Of a stretch of DNA of 64,000 nucleotides, positions 49,632-59,179 are shown piece after piece (position 1 is the first letter of the stretch; the number at the start of each line of letters is the position of its first letter). The DNA comes from Isochrysis galbana (Eukaryota; Haptophyta; Isochrysidales; Isochrysidaceae). The stretch is from assembly GCA_018136815.1 (NCBI GenBank), contig CM030941.1, positions 1,673,582-1,737,581 of the forward strand, read 5' to 3'. The notes below the pieces were generated by a model. That model was not told the origin of the DNA and made no database searches. It was given only the letters and a program-made list of their open reading frames with translations. Both the position numbers and the translations under genes were made by a program.

Positions 49632-49845
49632 CTGCTCAACTAAGTTTATACTTGGTCGCCATGGAGCGCGCCGGCGCGGCTCCCCTCTCCTTCGGGCCCC
49701 CCGCCGAGGGCGCCCCCCCAGTACCCATGGAGCAGTCGCAGGCGAAGCGACCGCGTCCACCCGCGGAGGCCGAGCAGGTGCGTGCGACTCGCGTCGCGCC
49801 ACACGGCCCGTGGCCCCGGCCACACCATCCTCAGCAGCCATGCTG
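49632..49845 (+). mobile_element. Hairpin-headed element, 5' part, next to a LINE fragment
   Basis: Opens with CAACTAAG-TTTATA-CTTGGT (one wobble pair), then CGCCATGGAGCGCGCC and the same body as at 8520 and 48941. Directly after the shared block, on the same strand, comes the LINE-like segment 49846-50510. This copy may therefore represent the head of a longer, autonomous relative. Confidence 0.65.
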
Positions 49846-50510
49846 GGAAAGCGGAGAGGCGCTGTCCTGTCCACAATACCGACTAAAGCACTTACAGGAA
49901 GCCTCATGGGCAATCCAGCACTACCAACCTTCTGGAAAGAAGCCCTCGTAAACTTCAGGGAACTAGATATACAGCCCTCGTTTCTCACGCGCGAAGGCGC
50001 CCTCTCACAACCTATATGGCACAACCCACACTTCTCCCCCCCCGCTCTCCGAGCGTCTTGGGCGCGAATGTGGGAGACCTTACACACAAACGTGGTACAC
50101 AACATATTCAAAGACGGCGCCTTCACGACACCATACAGCAGTGAGGAATGCGCGACCTATGTCGAGCACCTCCCAGAGGTCTTCAAACACGAAGGACGCA
50201 CAATCGAAAAAGCAGAATTCCTGAGCTCTTGGGATACCGTAGTAGAACACGGGCTAAAGGTCATCGGAAAATCGTCGGAACGACCACCGCCCGACAACAG
50301 AAAAGAGACCAGCCAGGCGACCAAGGACCCCCCCCATGAGTCGGAAGGGACGGAGAACGAAGAGATAAAGGTCTCAGACGACGATAAATACATAAAAAAG
50401 CTCAACAACATATGGCTCCACATCGACACCGACTACTTCGGAGAGGCCGCCGACTCCGGCGATGTAGTAGACACCGGAGAAATCCAAAACTACCACCCCC
50501 CGGCGCGATC
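49846..50510 (+). pseudogene. LINE-type fragment downstream of reverse transcriptase
   Basis: The plus frame reads ALPTFWKEALVNFRELDIQP, LTREGALSQPIWHNPHF and a following W-R-H-NVVHNIFKDG stretch, then an acidic hydrophilic tail. The order SFW/TFWK...L-QPIW-NP...W...G-----D--- is typical of the segment after the reverse-transcriptase domain in L1/R1-type non-LTR retrotransposons. No YxDD catalytic segment and no endonuclease is present, so the fragment is not functional on its own. Its frame is not the same as that of the ATG in the preceding hairpin block. Assignment to LINEs is tentative. Confidence 0.5.
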
Positions 50511-50512
50511 CC

Positions 50513-52110
50513 TCAGGCTCGCCTGGTTCGTTCGTCCTGGCCCCTCGTGGCCAGCCCATCGCTCCAAGCCCCCCTCCCCCCCTGGTCGACAGGCAGACAG
50601 GTGCAGAATGGGGGCCCCAGAGGCTCAGGAGCGCCAGCGAGGGAGAGGCAGGGGAGGCCAGGGCCCAGCCCCAGCCTCCTTTGCCCCCCGAGCTGGCCTC
50701 CAGGAGCCTCTAGGGGTCGCCAGGGGCAGCTGCAGGCCTGCCGCAGGCGCGCCATCGCGCGTGCCGCAGGAGAGGGGAGAGAGAGCGCGGAGAAGGGGGT
50801 GGGCGGAGCGAGAGCTCCGCTCACCGAAATAATAATCTAACTGAGCATTAGTACCACTACTCTCACTAGCCCGGTACTAACACGACAACCCTCAGTGCAC
50901 CTGCCCGTACACCTTGACGCGTGCTGATGCCACAGATACATACACCTATGCACCCCTCCACATCTCCCCCCTCGCAGGCCCCCGGCTCCCATTCTAACTC
51001 CCCACAAGTTAGAATGAGGGAAAACCCATTGAGGCGGTCCGGTCGACGCCGGCCGACTCTCCGGGAAAAAGCACCGGGGGGGGGGGGGAGGAACTCTCGT
51101 CAACAAAGGGGAACGGCCCTTACCAGCTCGCGCCGTGAGCGATCCTCGAGAAATAAGTGGCCGCGACTCGAGTAACCTGTGCCACTCCTAGGGTACTCCT
51201 TGGGTCACTCCCTTCTCTCTCCCTCCTGTCGCCAGCCGCCCCCTACCCGTTTGCTAACGCAAACAGGGCCTGTTTCTCACCGCACTCCGTCGGGGGGGGT
51301 GCAAAATCCCCCCTCTCCCTCTCTCCACTCTCACCCCGCGTCGTCCCTGTGGCGCGTCGCCATGCGCGCGCCCTGGCCTGCTCTCAGAGGTCCTGTGGGG
51401 GCTCCCAGAGGGCCAGCAGGGCAGCTCAGGGGGCAGTGGAGGCTGGGGCTCAGCCCCTGGCCCCCCCTGCCTCTCCCACGCTTGCCACGCTGGTCATGGG
51501 AGCCTCCCAGAGGCCCCTGTATGCCTGGCGACCAGGGACAGAGGGGGAGTCAGCTCGAGGGCAGGCCCAATGCGGCAATGCGGGCGTGGGAGTGCGGCTC
51601 GCGGCCCGCGCCCACTGGGGGTCTGGGCTGTCTTGTTGAGTGCCCTGCCCCTGCCAGAGGGCAGGGGCTGGGGTTGAATGTACGGGCCCACCCCGGGGGG
51701 TGTCCGCGATGGAGAGAGGGGGGCGCGAGGCCCCCATTGACCCCCACTTATAAAAGTAGGTTGAGCTCCGCTCACCGAAAAATAGGTAAGTCCCGCACCT
51801 GTTTACAGGACGAGTCGGGGCTGCGACCGCCGCCCACTCGGAAACACAGGAGGAAGGGGGGGAATGATCACCGGGGGGAGGCGCGGGCCACCGGACCATA
51901 TCTAAGCCCTTCACCCCTATCCCCCTAGTCCCCTAGTAGTGCACGGGGGGACGGGGGGAGCCGCCAGATGGCGGGGGGAGAAGGGAGGGGGAAGTGGGGG
52001 TGTAGAAAGTTTTCCTACGTGAGTAGAAAGTAGAGGGTCCACGGCCGCGTGTGCGGTGTGCGGTGAGACTATTAAAAGGTTTAATTTAATACCGAACGAC
52101 GAAGAGAAGC
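50513..52110 (+). mobile_element. E4-like element body carrying insertion E2
   Basis: 50513-50829 and 51781-52110 match E4 (55726-56330) in inverse orientation and are continuous once E2 is removed. The right end is AT-rich (TATTAAAAGGTTTAATTTAAT), matching the tail of E4. Its left end joins the LINE-like fragment. No target duplication was found between 49632 and 52110, so whether head, LINE piece and tail are one element is undecided. Confidence 0.6.
50812..51780 (-). mobile_element. Hairpin-headed element E2 (subfamily A), 933 bp, nested
   Basis: The insertion 50830-51762 is flanked by the 18-bp repeat GAGCTCCGCTCACCGAAA (50812-50829 and 51763-51780). On the minus strand it starts AACCTACTT-TTAT-AAGTGGG and ends in ATTATTA, like E1. 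The empty target is seen in E4 near 56007-56025. E1 and E2 are highly similar over ~930 bp, so both insertions are probably young. Confidence 0.88.
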
Positions 52111-52141
52111 CTGACGGGTGTCGATTCGCGAAAATGCGACA

Positions 52142-52287
52142 CTCTCGGCGGGGGTACCATGTTTGATCCACCCAGCATATGGTGGTCCGTGGATAGATAG
52201 TAGTGTTGTGTAGACCAATGATAACATCGTGCGGCTAGCACTCGTGACGGCGACGCAAGGACTCCAGACAAGGTCGACGTTGTCACA
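52142..52287 (-). mobile_element. Short LTR, family B, with primer-binding site
   Basis: Fossil LTR of ~128 bp (52160-52287). On the minus strand it starts TGTGACAACGTCG and ends TCAAACA. It is followed by TGGTACCCCCGCCGAGAG (52142-52159). Just inward is a palindrome, GTGTCG...TTCGCGAA...CGACAC (52117-52142). It is related to 43802-43915. Confidence 0.75.
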
Positions 52288-52644
52288 CGCATAGTAGCAC
52301 TGAGGTATCTACAATAAAACACGACTTAAGATTAAACAGGCGCCGTCAAGAGCTCCCTCTATCGAGTCTGTCGTTCAGTCGACGTCTGCGGGCGGCGCGG
52401 CTCGGCGCGACGGGGTGCCTCCCTCGCCTCAGGAAGAACTCTCTCTCTCCTCGGGTCTTGCTGGGCGAGCGGGGGCAAGGAGGCCCGCCCGCGTCACTCG
52501 AGGGCTCCGACTCATCTGCGCACTCGACGCTCTAGTCTCTCGTCCAACTCCGAACAGCGAGGACAGAGAGAGCAAGACCCAGTCGGAGCTGCTGGACTGA
52601 GCGCCGGCTGCTTTCAAGGGGAAACTGGGCGCGGCCTCGGCAGG
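52288..52644. other. 5' flank of the beta-propeller gene
   Basis: GC-rich stretch with CGGGCGGCGCGGCTCGGCG. No clear pyrimidine leader and no second gene. An upstream exon of the next gene could lie here but I cannot define one. Confidence 0.35.
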
Positions 52645-54222
52645 ATGGGAACAGATGAGAGGCTTTACGGAGCGCCAGAGGCATTTCGACATGCGGAGTG
52701 GTTTCTTATGCGGCGTCAGCCTACGGTACTGCAGCTGAGCGACCCAGGCAAGATCGATGTGGGACCGATCCATGCGACTGACTGGGCGCACGTGCCTGGC
52801 TGGAAGCGGCACAGCGGGCAGACCTGGGAGACATGGCCACGCTCATCCGGTACTGGTGACACAAAATACGCCCTCCAGTTGCGCTTCTACAACCCATCAG
52901 TCGTGCCTCTCACGGGCGAGGCAAGTGCAATATGCCGCAGATGCAAGTACGTTGCCGCTATCCGAGCAGACTCCCTTCATCAGTGTGCTGAGGACAACAT
53001 GTGGGCGCACCTGGACAGAGACGTTCGTCGTCGCTCCGACGAGCGCTTCTATTACGGGACAGTCATCGTATTGCTCGATCACGAGCTGAGTCCTCTAGGC
53101 TGGACGTGGCTGGTTGCATCACCTCAGCGGCAGATCATGCAGTCGCCACGCCATGAGAGGGACCAAGGATTTCCGGATTCGATCCCACCAAATGTGTCGG
53201 ATGACTTTGCACCCTCCTACACAGGCATGGTTTATGATGTTCGCCTTTTTAATGTCCGAGATGCAGCTGGCACTATCCTATGCACCTTCTCATGCACAAG
53301 TTGCGTGTTCAGCGTGTCGCAACTGCTGATGAGAGGTCAAGAGACAGAAGATGGCCGAGTAAAAAGGTTCAGTGTGTGGGTAGGGATGCGTCAGCCGACG
53401 CTGGAGCCCTTTGTACAAGGCCGGAATCAAGCGATCTTCCTCGTGGGCGGACACCGACGCGCGCTTCGCGTGCTAGTGCAACCATGGTATGGGTTGATTG
53501 GCGAGTTTGGCGAGCTACGGTCGAGAAGGATGCAACATCCGTGCAATGGCCGGAGTTTTGGAGGGATATGCGGGCCATTGCCCGGCCCATTCGTCACGCA
53601 GATGGTCACTCTAGGGCAGATGAAGCTGCTGTACAACAACTCAGATTCCGAAGCGGTGCGAAAGCTGGACCTAGGTGGGTTGCGTATCTCGGGCACTTCT
53701 CACCTATTGCGAGTGGAACGAGAGCCTTCCGCAGCGGTCCTCCCCCTCTCCACCGGCCAGCCCAATCCGCATCACCAGTGCAAGATCCTGCTTGGTGTCG
53801 GACATGTTCATCGCTCAGACACCAAATTCAACCTCCGACACTTCAACACGCCGAGCTTGGTGCGGATCGCTCTGGAAGAGCATCGTCGCGCGCTCGGGCT
53901 CGGCCGCCACCCCTTCCGCTTTGGTGCGCATTACACCCACTTTTTCTACGCCTTGGAACCTCACCCCCCCTTTACTCTCGTTGCAGCATCGCAAGAGTTT
54001 TGCATCCAAGCGGAGGGTGCAAGCGGTGACTGCGAGTCGGTCCAATTTATTGGGGGCCTGACCCACCTCGCCGATGATGATGCTCGCGCAAAGATCCTGT
54101 TGTCCTACGGTGCAAATGACTGTGAGGCCCGAACGGGAATACTTGATTTGGGAACTATTTTCTCAATGCTCAAACCGCTGACAAACACCACTGCAAGATC
54201 GTTGTCGCAATGCTTTGGCTGA
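52645..54222 (+). CDS. Beta-propeller, glycosidase-like protein
   Basis: The 525-residue frame starts at MGTDERLYGAPEAF. Repeated W/Y-rich beta segments, for example DDFAPSYTGMVYDVRLFNVR and LVQPWYGLIGEFGE, lead to a C-terminal block. That block has CKILLGVGHVHR, HYTHFFYALEPHPPFTLVAA, then VQFIGGLTHL and ILLSYGANDCEARTGILDLG. The G-GH-HR, Y-H-FY--P-PPF and LLSYG-NDCEA series resembles five-bladed beta-propellers of the GH43/GH32/GH130 superfamily found as uncharacterised proteins in algae and oomycetes. I see no obvious complete catalytic set, so activity is not assigned. No signal peptide at this start; the true N-terminus could lie further upstream. Single exon. Confidence 0.65.
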   Translation: MGTDERLYGAPEAFRHAEWFLMRRQPTVLQLSDPGKIDVGPIHATDWAHVPGWKRHSGQTWETWPRSSGTGDTKYALQLRFYNPSVVPLTGEASAICRRCKYVAAIRADSLHQCAEDNMWAHLDRDVRRRSDERFYYGTVIVLLDHELSPLGWTWLVASPQRQIMQSPRHERDQGFPDSIPPNVSDDFAPSYTGMVYDVRLFNVRDAAGTILCTFSCTSCVFSVSQLLMRGQETEDGRVKRFSVWVGMRQPTLEPFVQGRNQAIFLVGGHRRALRVLVQPWYGLIGEFGELRSRRMQHPCNGRSFGGICGPLPGPFVTQMVTLGQMKLLYNNSDSEAVRKLDLGGLRISGTSHLLRVEREPSAAVLPLSTGQPNPHHQCKILLGVGHVHRSDTKFNLRHFNTPSLVRIALEEHRRALGLGRHPFRFGAHYTHFFYALEPHPPFTLVAASQEFCIQAEGASGDCESVQFIGGLTHLADDDARAKILLSYGANDCEARTGILDLGTIFSMLKPLTNTTARSLSQCFG

Positions 54223-55099
54223 GAGCGTCTCCCCAAGGTTGTTGTGTGTGTGCTGGGGACATCAACATATTCTATCTTCATCGTGCCGTTGGACTGCTTC
54301 CACCACAACTTGGCTTTCTAGCTAGCAGCCCTACATCCTACGCATCACATTAAGTTTATAGTTGTACTTGGTTCACCCGGGGGGGGGGGGCTCCACTGAC
54401 AAATTGGGCTGACCCATCTTGTCTGAGGGCAATTAGGACTCGGGCTACTAGAACTAGCCTGAGCCGTCGAATGGAGCTGGCTGGGGCTGGGGGTCCTGAT
54501 CAGGGGCCCAGGGGGAGGAGGGGCTGGTCACAGAGATGGGCAGGCCACGACGGGCCAGGGCGGGCGAGTCAGGCGGTCCTGTGGGGAGAGGAATGTGTCA
54601 GCAGGGCAGTGTGCTCCTGGCAAGCCATCAGGCGTGCCAGGAGAGTGGGTGGTTCCTCCCCCATGGCAGGCGCAACCTGGGCCCCTAAGTGCACTAAGTA
54701 GAGCACGCGAGGGGAGTTGCCGCAAAGGCGGGAAGTGAGGGAGAGGAAGGGAAATGGGCGTGTATCACAGAGTGCCGTCACCTACCAACACAATCCATCG
54801 GTCCTTGCCGCTTACCGATAGAATCGTCTTTACCGGCTCACCGATAGAATCGTCTTTACCGATAAGTTTGTCTGCCGGATTCCTCTTCATCAAGTCATCA
54901 GCCTCCTTCATCATGTGCACCACCTTCCAGACTCTTCTCCACATAATCATCTGCAGTTGATGCACATCGAGTTCTAGGGTTCCCGAGTCATTTGCACATC
55001 GACTTCTAGACCTCGCCTTCATTTTGGGGATCTCAGCTCACTCTAGATCGACTTAGTGCATATAAGTAATCTCACCTTCATCAACACCCACGGCGACGC
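54223..55099. other. Intergenic repeat mosaic
   Basis: 54475-54665 matches the E4 body around 56240-56420 (AAGCCATCAGGC, GGAGAGTGGGTGGTTCCTCC). 54672-54770 is repeat R5, and 54805-54860 has ACCGATAGAATCGTCTTTACC repeated twice. No gene. Confidence 0.55.
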
Positions 55100-55102
55100 A
55101 AC

Positions 55103-55185
55103 TATCGTTAAAACGATAGGGTCATGGAGCGCGCCACGCTCCCCTCCTCTCTCTCCGCCCACCCCACCGCGCCGGCTGACCAAGT
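55103..55185 (+). mobile_element. Hairpin-headed element, short 5' piece (subfamily C)
   Basis: Starts CAA then CTATCGTT-AA-AACGATAG, then GGGTCATGGAGCGCGCCACG, as in E3. The match stops where gypsy sequence begins. Confidence 0.7.
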
Positions 55186-55187
55186 GA

Positions 55188-55650
55188 TGGCCGACGAAGT
55201 AACCGCGGCGGCGACTATGTCGTTAATCTCGGAAGAATCGAAAGAAGGGGCATCATTCTCCTCCTGGTGGAGAGGATCGTGGTCGGGCTCGAGAGCAACT
55301 AAGCGGGATAAGCCGTCGGCGTCCCAATGAGTGACTCCAGGTTTGTGCACGACGTCGAATCTATATTCGGCTAGCTTTAGGACCCATCGCATGAGGCGCG
55401 AGGCTGGACCACCGGTGACTTGATCTTTCATCGTGTGAAGCCAGCGCAAAGCTGAATGGTCTACGACGAGGGTGAAGTGGCGACCCCAAAGATAAGGCCT
55501 CCAATTTCGGATCGATTCTAGCGCTGCTAGAAGTTCGATTTCAGTGACTGTCCAATGGCGCTCAGCCGGACTCAAGCTACGACCGTAGTATGCAACGACG
55601 CGCTCTCTCCCACCGTCGTCTTTTTGGGCGAGGGCAGAGAGACCCCCCAC
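55188..55650 (-). mobile_element. Ty3/gypsy RNase H fragment
   Basis: Fossil pol piece. The minus strand reads an RNase H domain typical of gypsy pol: YGRSLSPAERHWTVTEIELL, then FTLVVDHSALRWL and HKPGVTHWDADGLSRLV. Its end matches 30990-31090. No reverse transcriptase, integrase or LTR is attached. Confidence 0.82.
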
Positions 55651-55707
55651 GAGATATCTTGGGACCGGAGAATGTTTTGGACGAATCTTCCTGCCGTCGG
55701 CCGAGGA

Positions 55708-56495
55708 GAGGCGGACGGAGAGAGATTAATTAACTTCTTAATAGTCTCACCGCACACGCGGCCGTGGACCCTCTACTTTCTACTCACGCAGCAAACCTTT
55801 CTACACCCCCTCTCTCCCGGCCCTTTCCCCCCCGCCATCAGGCGGCTCCCCCCGTGCACTACTAGGGGGATAGGGGAAAAGGGCTTAGATATGGTCGGTG
55901 GCCCGCGCCCCCCCCCGGTGATCCGTTCCCCCCTTCCTCCTATGCCTACCGGGCTGGCGGCGTCCTCAGTCCCGACTTCTCCTGTAAACAGGTGCGGGAC
56001 TTACATATTTTCCGGTGAGCGGAGCCCTCGCTCCGCCCACCCCCTTCTCCGCGCTCTCTCTCCCCTCTCCTGCAGGCACGCGCGATGGCGCGCCTGCGAC
56101 AGGCCTGCAGCTGCCTCTGGCGACCCCTGGAGGCTCCTGGAGGCCAGCTCAGGGGCAGAGGAGGCTGGGGCTGGGCCCTGGTCTCCCCTGCCTCTCCCTC
56201 GCTGGCGCTCCTGGGCCTCAGGGGCCCCCACTCTGCACCTGTCTGCCTGTCGAACAGGGGGGGAGGGGGGGTTGGAGCGATGGGCTGGCCACGAGGGGCC
56301 AGGACGCGCGAATCAGGCGAACCTGTCAGGGAGAGAGTGGGTCAGCATGGCAGTGGCCTCCTGGCAAGCCATCAGGCATGCCAGGAGAGTGGGTGGTTCC
56401 TCCCCCATGGCAGGGGAGGAGTGGAGAGAGGGGGGGGCTCGTGCCCCCCCATGGGCGAACCAAGTATAAACTTAGTTGAGGCGGACGGAGAGAGA
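55708..56495 (-). mobile_element. Hairpin-headed element E4 (subfamily B), 752 bp, with target duplication
   Basis: The insertion 55726-56477 is flanked by the 18-bp repeat GAGGCGGACGGAGAGAGA (55708-55725 and 56478-56495). On the minus strand it starts AACTAAG-TTTATA-CTTGGTT, then CGCCCATGGGGGG, and its far end is TTAAGAAGTTAATTAA. The inside carries Gly/Arg-rich low complexity but no conserved domain. Fragments of this body occur at 1562-1785, 50513-52110 and 54475-54665. Confidence 0.85.
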
Positions 56496-57047
56496 GAGAG
56501 AGAGTCTCGCAGAGCGACTGCAGAACGAGAAGTCGAAGTCATGCCGGTTTATTACCTTAAACGAGCCAACAATTATAGTAACAGCAAAAACAAAATTCGA
56601 ATCGCAAATTTCGAGACCAAAATCTGCAAACCTGGACTTGAGACCATGGGGAATCCGAATCTGTGTGTCTTGTGCGTCAGTGGTAACACGGGGAACTGTT
56701 CAATTGTAATTGTGAGCGCGTACCTTACACGAATATTCATGCCTACAGCCTTCAGATGGGCAGGAATACAACACGAGTGCGACGAGCGAGTGCGAGTCTG
56801 GCAGGGACAGGCAGGCAGGCATGGGCAGAGGCATGGCAGTGGCACACACCTGGGTGGGAGCTCTATATCGCGCTGGCTGCCAGGAAGCAGCCAGGGCGGC
56901 AACAAAAAGCAGGAGGGTCATGACAGACAGTGACTGACAGTGACAGTGAGAGAGACAGTGCTACAAGGGTAGAGTATAGAACCTGGGACACCTGGTGGCA
57001 CTGCAGATCTCACGGCTACAGTAGTTAACCCCATAGCCACGCGCGAG
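56496..57047. other. Intergenic, no gene recognised
   Basis: Mixed sequence with a GACAGTGA short repeat at 56920-56955 and similarity to 43211-43330 around 56650-56770. Confidence 0.45.
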
Positions 57048-57151
57048 GCGAGAATATTAAAAGTTTTTTTCTCCCCCATGGCAGGGGAGGAGTGGAGAGA
57101 GAGGGGGGGCTCGTGTTCCCCATTGGCGAACTAAGGCTATAAACTTAGTTG
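57048..57151 (-). mobile_element. Hairpin-headed element, very short copy
   Basis: On the minus strand it opens CAACTAAG-TTTATAGC-CTTAGTTC, then GCCAATGGGGAACACGAGCC, matching the head of E4. After ~85 bp it ends in AAAAAAACTTTTAATATTC. It joins an R5-type sequence on the left. No target duplication was resolved. Confidence 0.6.
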
Positions 57152-57161
57152 CCGGCAAATC

Positions 57162-57230
57162 AGGTGTCGTTCCGTCAATCATGGGACATCACTCAAATGG
57201 AGCCATCAAATGTCCATAGCCGTTTTACAA
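57162..57230 (+). repeat. Repeat R4 core, copy 4
   Basis: AGGTGTCGTTCCGTCAATC, then GGGACATCACTC and AATGTCCATAGC, as in 33682-33744. It lies just beyond the hairpin terminus at 57151. Confidence 0.65.
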
Positions 57231-57319
57231 CAATATTGCCATACTCTAATCCTACGGTGGACACATGACACATCGCGCCGCGCGCGCTTTAAGAACACGC
57301 CTTTTCAGACCGTCACGAA

Positions 57320-57690
57320 CACCTGCAGCTAAGCAGCCTTTAAATCTTCATCTTCTTCGTCTTTTTCTCCTTCTCCTCGTCCTCGATCCTGTGGATGGTC
57401 TCGTTCTGCTGCTGGCAGGCGACCAGGTCCCTTGGCTGATCCTGGGTGACGAGGTCCGTGATGCGTGAGAGGACGGCCTTCGGGCTTCTGGTCCTGCGCA
57501 TCCAGAGTTTGCCAGCTTGCCAGCTGCCTGGCGCACTTGCACCATGGGACTCGTTTCATCGTACGCGACGTTCGGGTGGTGCACCGGGACTTTTGATGGC
57601 CCGCACCTTGAGGGCGGCGGCAGCGAGGGAGGGAGGCGGCGCGCGCTCCATGAGACCCTATCGTTTCAACGATATTGTTAAATTATTAAT
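57320..57690 (-). mobile_element. Hairpin-headed copy followed by a coding-like fragment
   Basis: On the minus strand the stem-loop ATCGTT-GA-AACGAT is followed by AGGGTCTCATGGAGCGCG, as in E3. The next ~300 bp have protein-like stretches in successive frames: ALKVRAIKSPGAPPERR, then YDETSPMVQVRQAAGKLA, then AVLSRITDLVTQDQPRDLVA ending KEKKTKKMKI. I do not recognise the protein. It may be a decayed small gene or an element-encoded basic protein. Confidence 0.4.
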
Positions 57691-58111
57691 GTTATATCCT
57701 AGCCAACCCCACTAGCTAATTGGACACAACTTTTCAGTCCCGGAATCCCGCCATGCCTGACGAGCCAGGTGTCCGAGTGGTACCGGGGGGAGGGGGCACT
57801 ACCCCCTCCCATCGATATTTGTCCTCCCCCCGACTGCATGCACCGACCTTGCGCACCCCGGACCCCAGCACACCCTCTCCTCGAGGCCACGTTGGGGGAA
57901 AACCCCTTTCGGGTAAAACAACGCAAGGGGGGGGGGGGGGGGCACTCGTGAGTTTAGGGGCCTAGAGTGCTAATTTCCCTCGCCCGAGCGAGGCGAGCGA
58001 GTGGCCGCGACGAGCCGCGGCCCTTCCCTCCTGGCTCTGGCACATTGCATCCCGCGCCGAGGCCCACATGCCCTACACCAGCTATTGTGCTGACGAGACA
58101 CGCACTACGGC
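57691..58111. other. Intergenic, no gene recognised
   Basis: Contains a G run at 57928-57941 and the 3' flank of the carrier gene. No coding signal. Confidence 0.5.
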
Positions 58112-59179
58112 TCAGCTGATGAGCAGCCCGTTATCGATCGCGAGGCGCTTGAGCACATCGAAGAGTGCTAGTGTCACTGCAAATTGTGGAGACGATCTGA
58201 GCACGCGCTCTAGTCCCCCCGCATAGAAGGCGGCCGGCCCTTCATTCTCTAAAATGGAACGAGCCACCTGCAAAGGCCCCGCACGCTGCGCCGCGCATTC
58301 ATCATGTAGCACCAGGCTGCTCGCATCCGCCGCCGGCGCGCCCATCACACTTACCCAGGGAGCACGTATGGGCTCAAAGCCCGCACTCGCTCTCCGTTCG
58401 TTCCCAGTGACCTTGCGCGCGCTGCCTCTGTCCTCGAGCGCGCATGACGAACCATCGATTTGCTGAATGCGCGTTTTGACAACGTCAGCTGGTGTCGTTA
58501 AGAAGGCGGCGGGCGCGGCCGCGAGGAGACCCGCAATCGCGAGCCCCGCGGGGCCGTTGTGGCCCGCCGCCGCCATTACTTCTTTGGCGTGCGAGTAGAT
58601 GGGAAAGAGGATGCCCGAGAATGAAGCGTCGCGCAGCATGCAGGCGGGCGCACCGCGGTAGAGCCCGGCGAGTCCGATCTCCTCTACGATGAGCTGGACA
58701 GGTGAGCGCTGGAGCGGGTCCGTCTGCAACCCGACCTTGACCACCTCGAGCGGGTTGGTTACCACTACCTGGCAGACTCCCGCTGTCATGCCAGCCGCAA
58801 CCTCTCCAGCGAGCGGAAGGCTTCCCCCTAGCACGCCAGCAATTGCCGCCCTCATCGCGTCATTGACAAGCAGCTTGATGGTCTTCTCGGGCGCAACGCC
58901 AACCAGCTGCGTGCCTACCCCTCTGTAGAAGCCAAGCGGCCCGCCGCGCTCCAGGATCGCCCTGGCTGCTCCCACGAAGCCGCCATAGCTCGAGCCCTCC
59001 ACAGTCTGTAGTAGCGTTTTGGTGTAGTCGAGCGGGTAGACGGCTAGAGCGCCGACCGCGCCGGCAGACGCGCCGATGGCCACCTCTACGGCCAGTACGG
59101 GAAGTGAGCCGAGAGAGACCGCAGGGCGGCAGAGGAGAGAAAGGGTGAGAGAGAGCAGGAGGGGCGGCCGGCGACGCAT
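58112..59179 (-). CDS. Mitochondrial-carrier-family transporter with signal-like leader
   Basis: Members of this family exchange metabolites across mitochondrial, plastid or peroxisomal membranes with six helices in three repeats. The repeats show PLDYTKTLLQT, NPLEVVKVGLQTD and TPADVVKTRIQQ (the P-x-D/E-x-x-K signature), each followed later by the G-FYRG / GLYRGAPACMLRD / AAFYAGG-ER-L motif. A strong donor GTAAGTG and acceptor TTTGCAG bound an in-frame 87-bp intron at 58268-58354; splicing gives 326 residues instead of 355. The coding exons are then 58355-59179 and 58112-58267. The N-terminus MRRRPPLLLSLTLSLLCRPA looks like a signal peptide or anchor, unusual for the family, and hints at a plastid-envelope or ER route. 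The repeat pattern is nearest to glutamate/aspartate-type carriers, but the substrate is not assigned. A polar insert remains in the third matrix loop. Confidence 0.87.
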   Translation of the reverse strand: MRRRPPLLLSLTLSLLCRPAVSLGSLPVLAVEVAIGASAGAVGALAVYPLDYTKTLLQTVEGSSYGGFVGAARAILERGGPLGFYRGVGTQLVGVAPEKTIKLLVNDAMRAAIAGVLGGSLPLAGEVAAGMTAGVCQVVVTNPLEVVKVGLQTDPLQRSPVQLIVEEIGLAGLYRGAPACMLRDASFSGILFPIYSHAKEVMAAAGHNGPAGLAIAGLLAAAPAAFLTTPADVVKTRIQQIDGSSCALEDRGSARKVTGNERRASAGFEPIRAPWVSVMGAPAADASSLVLHDECAAQRAGPLQVARSILENEGPAAFYAGGLERVLRSSPQFAVTLALFDVLKRLAIDNGLLIS

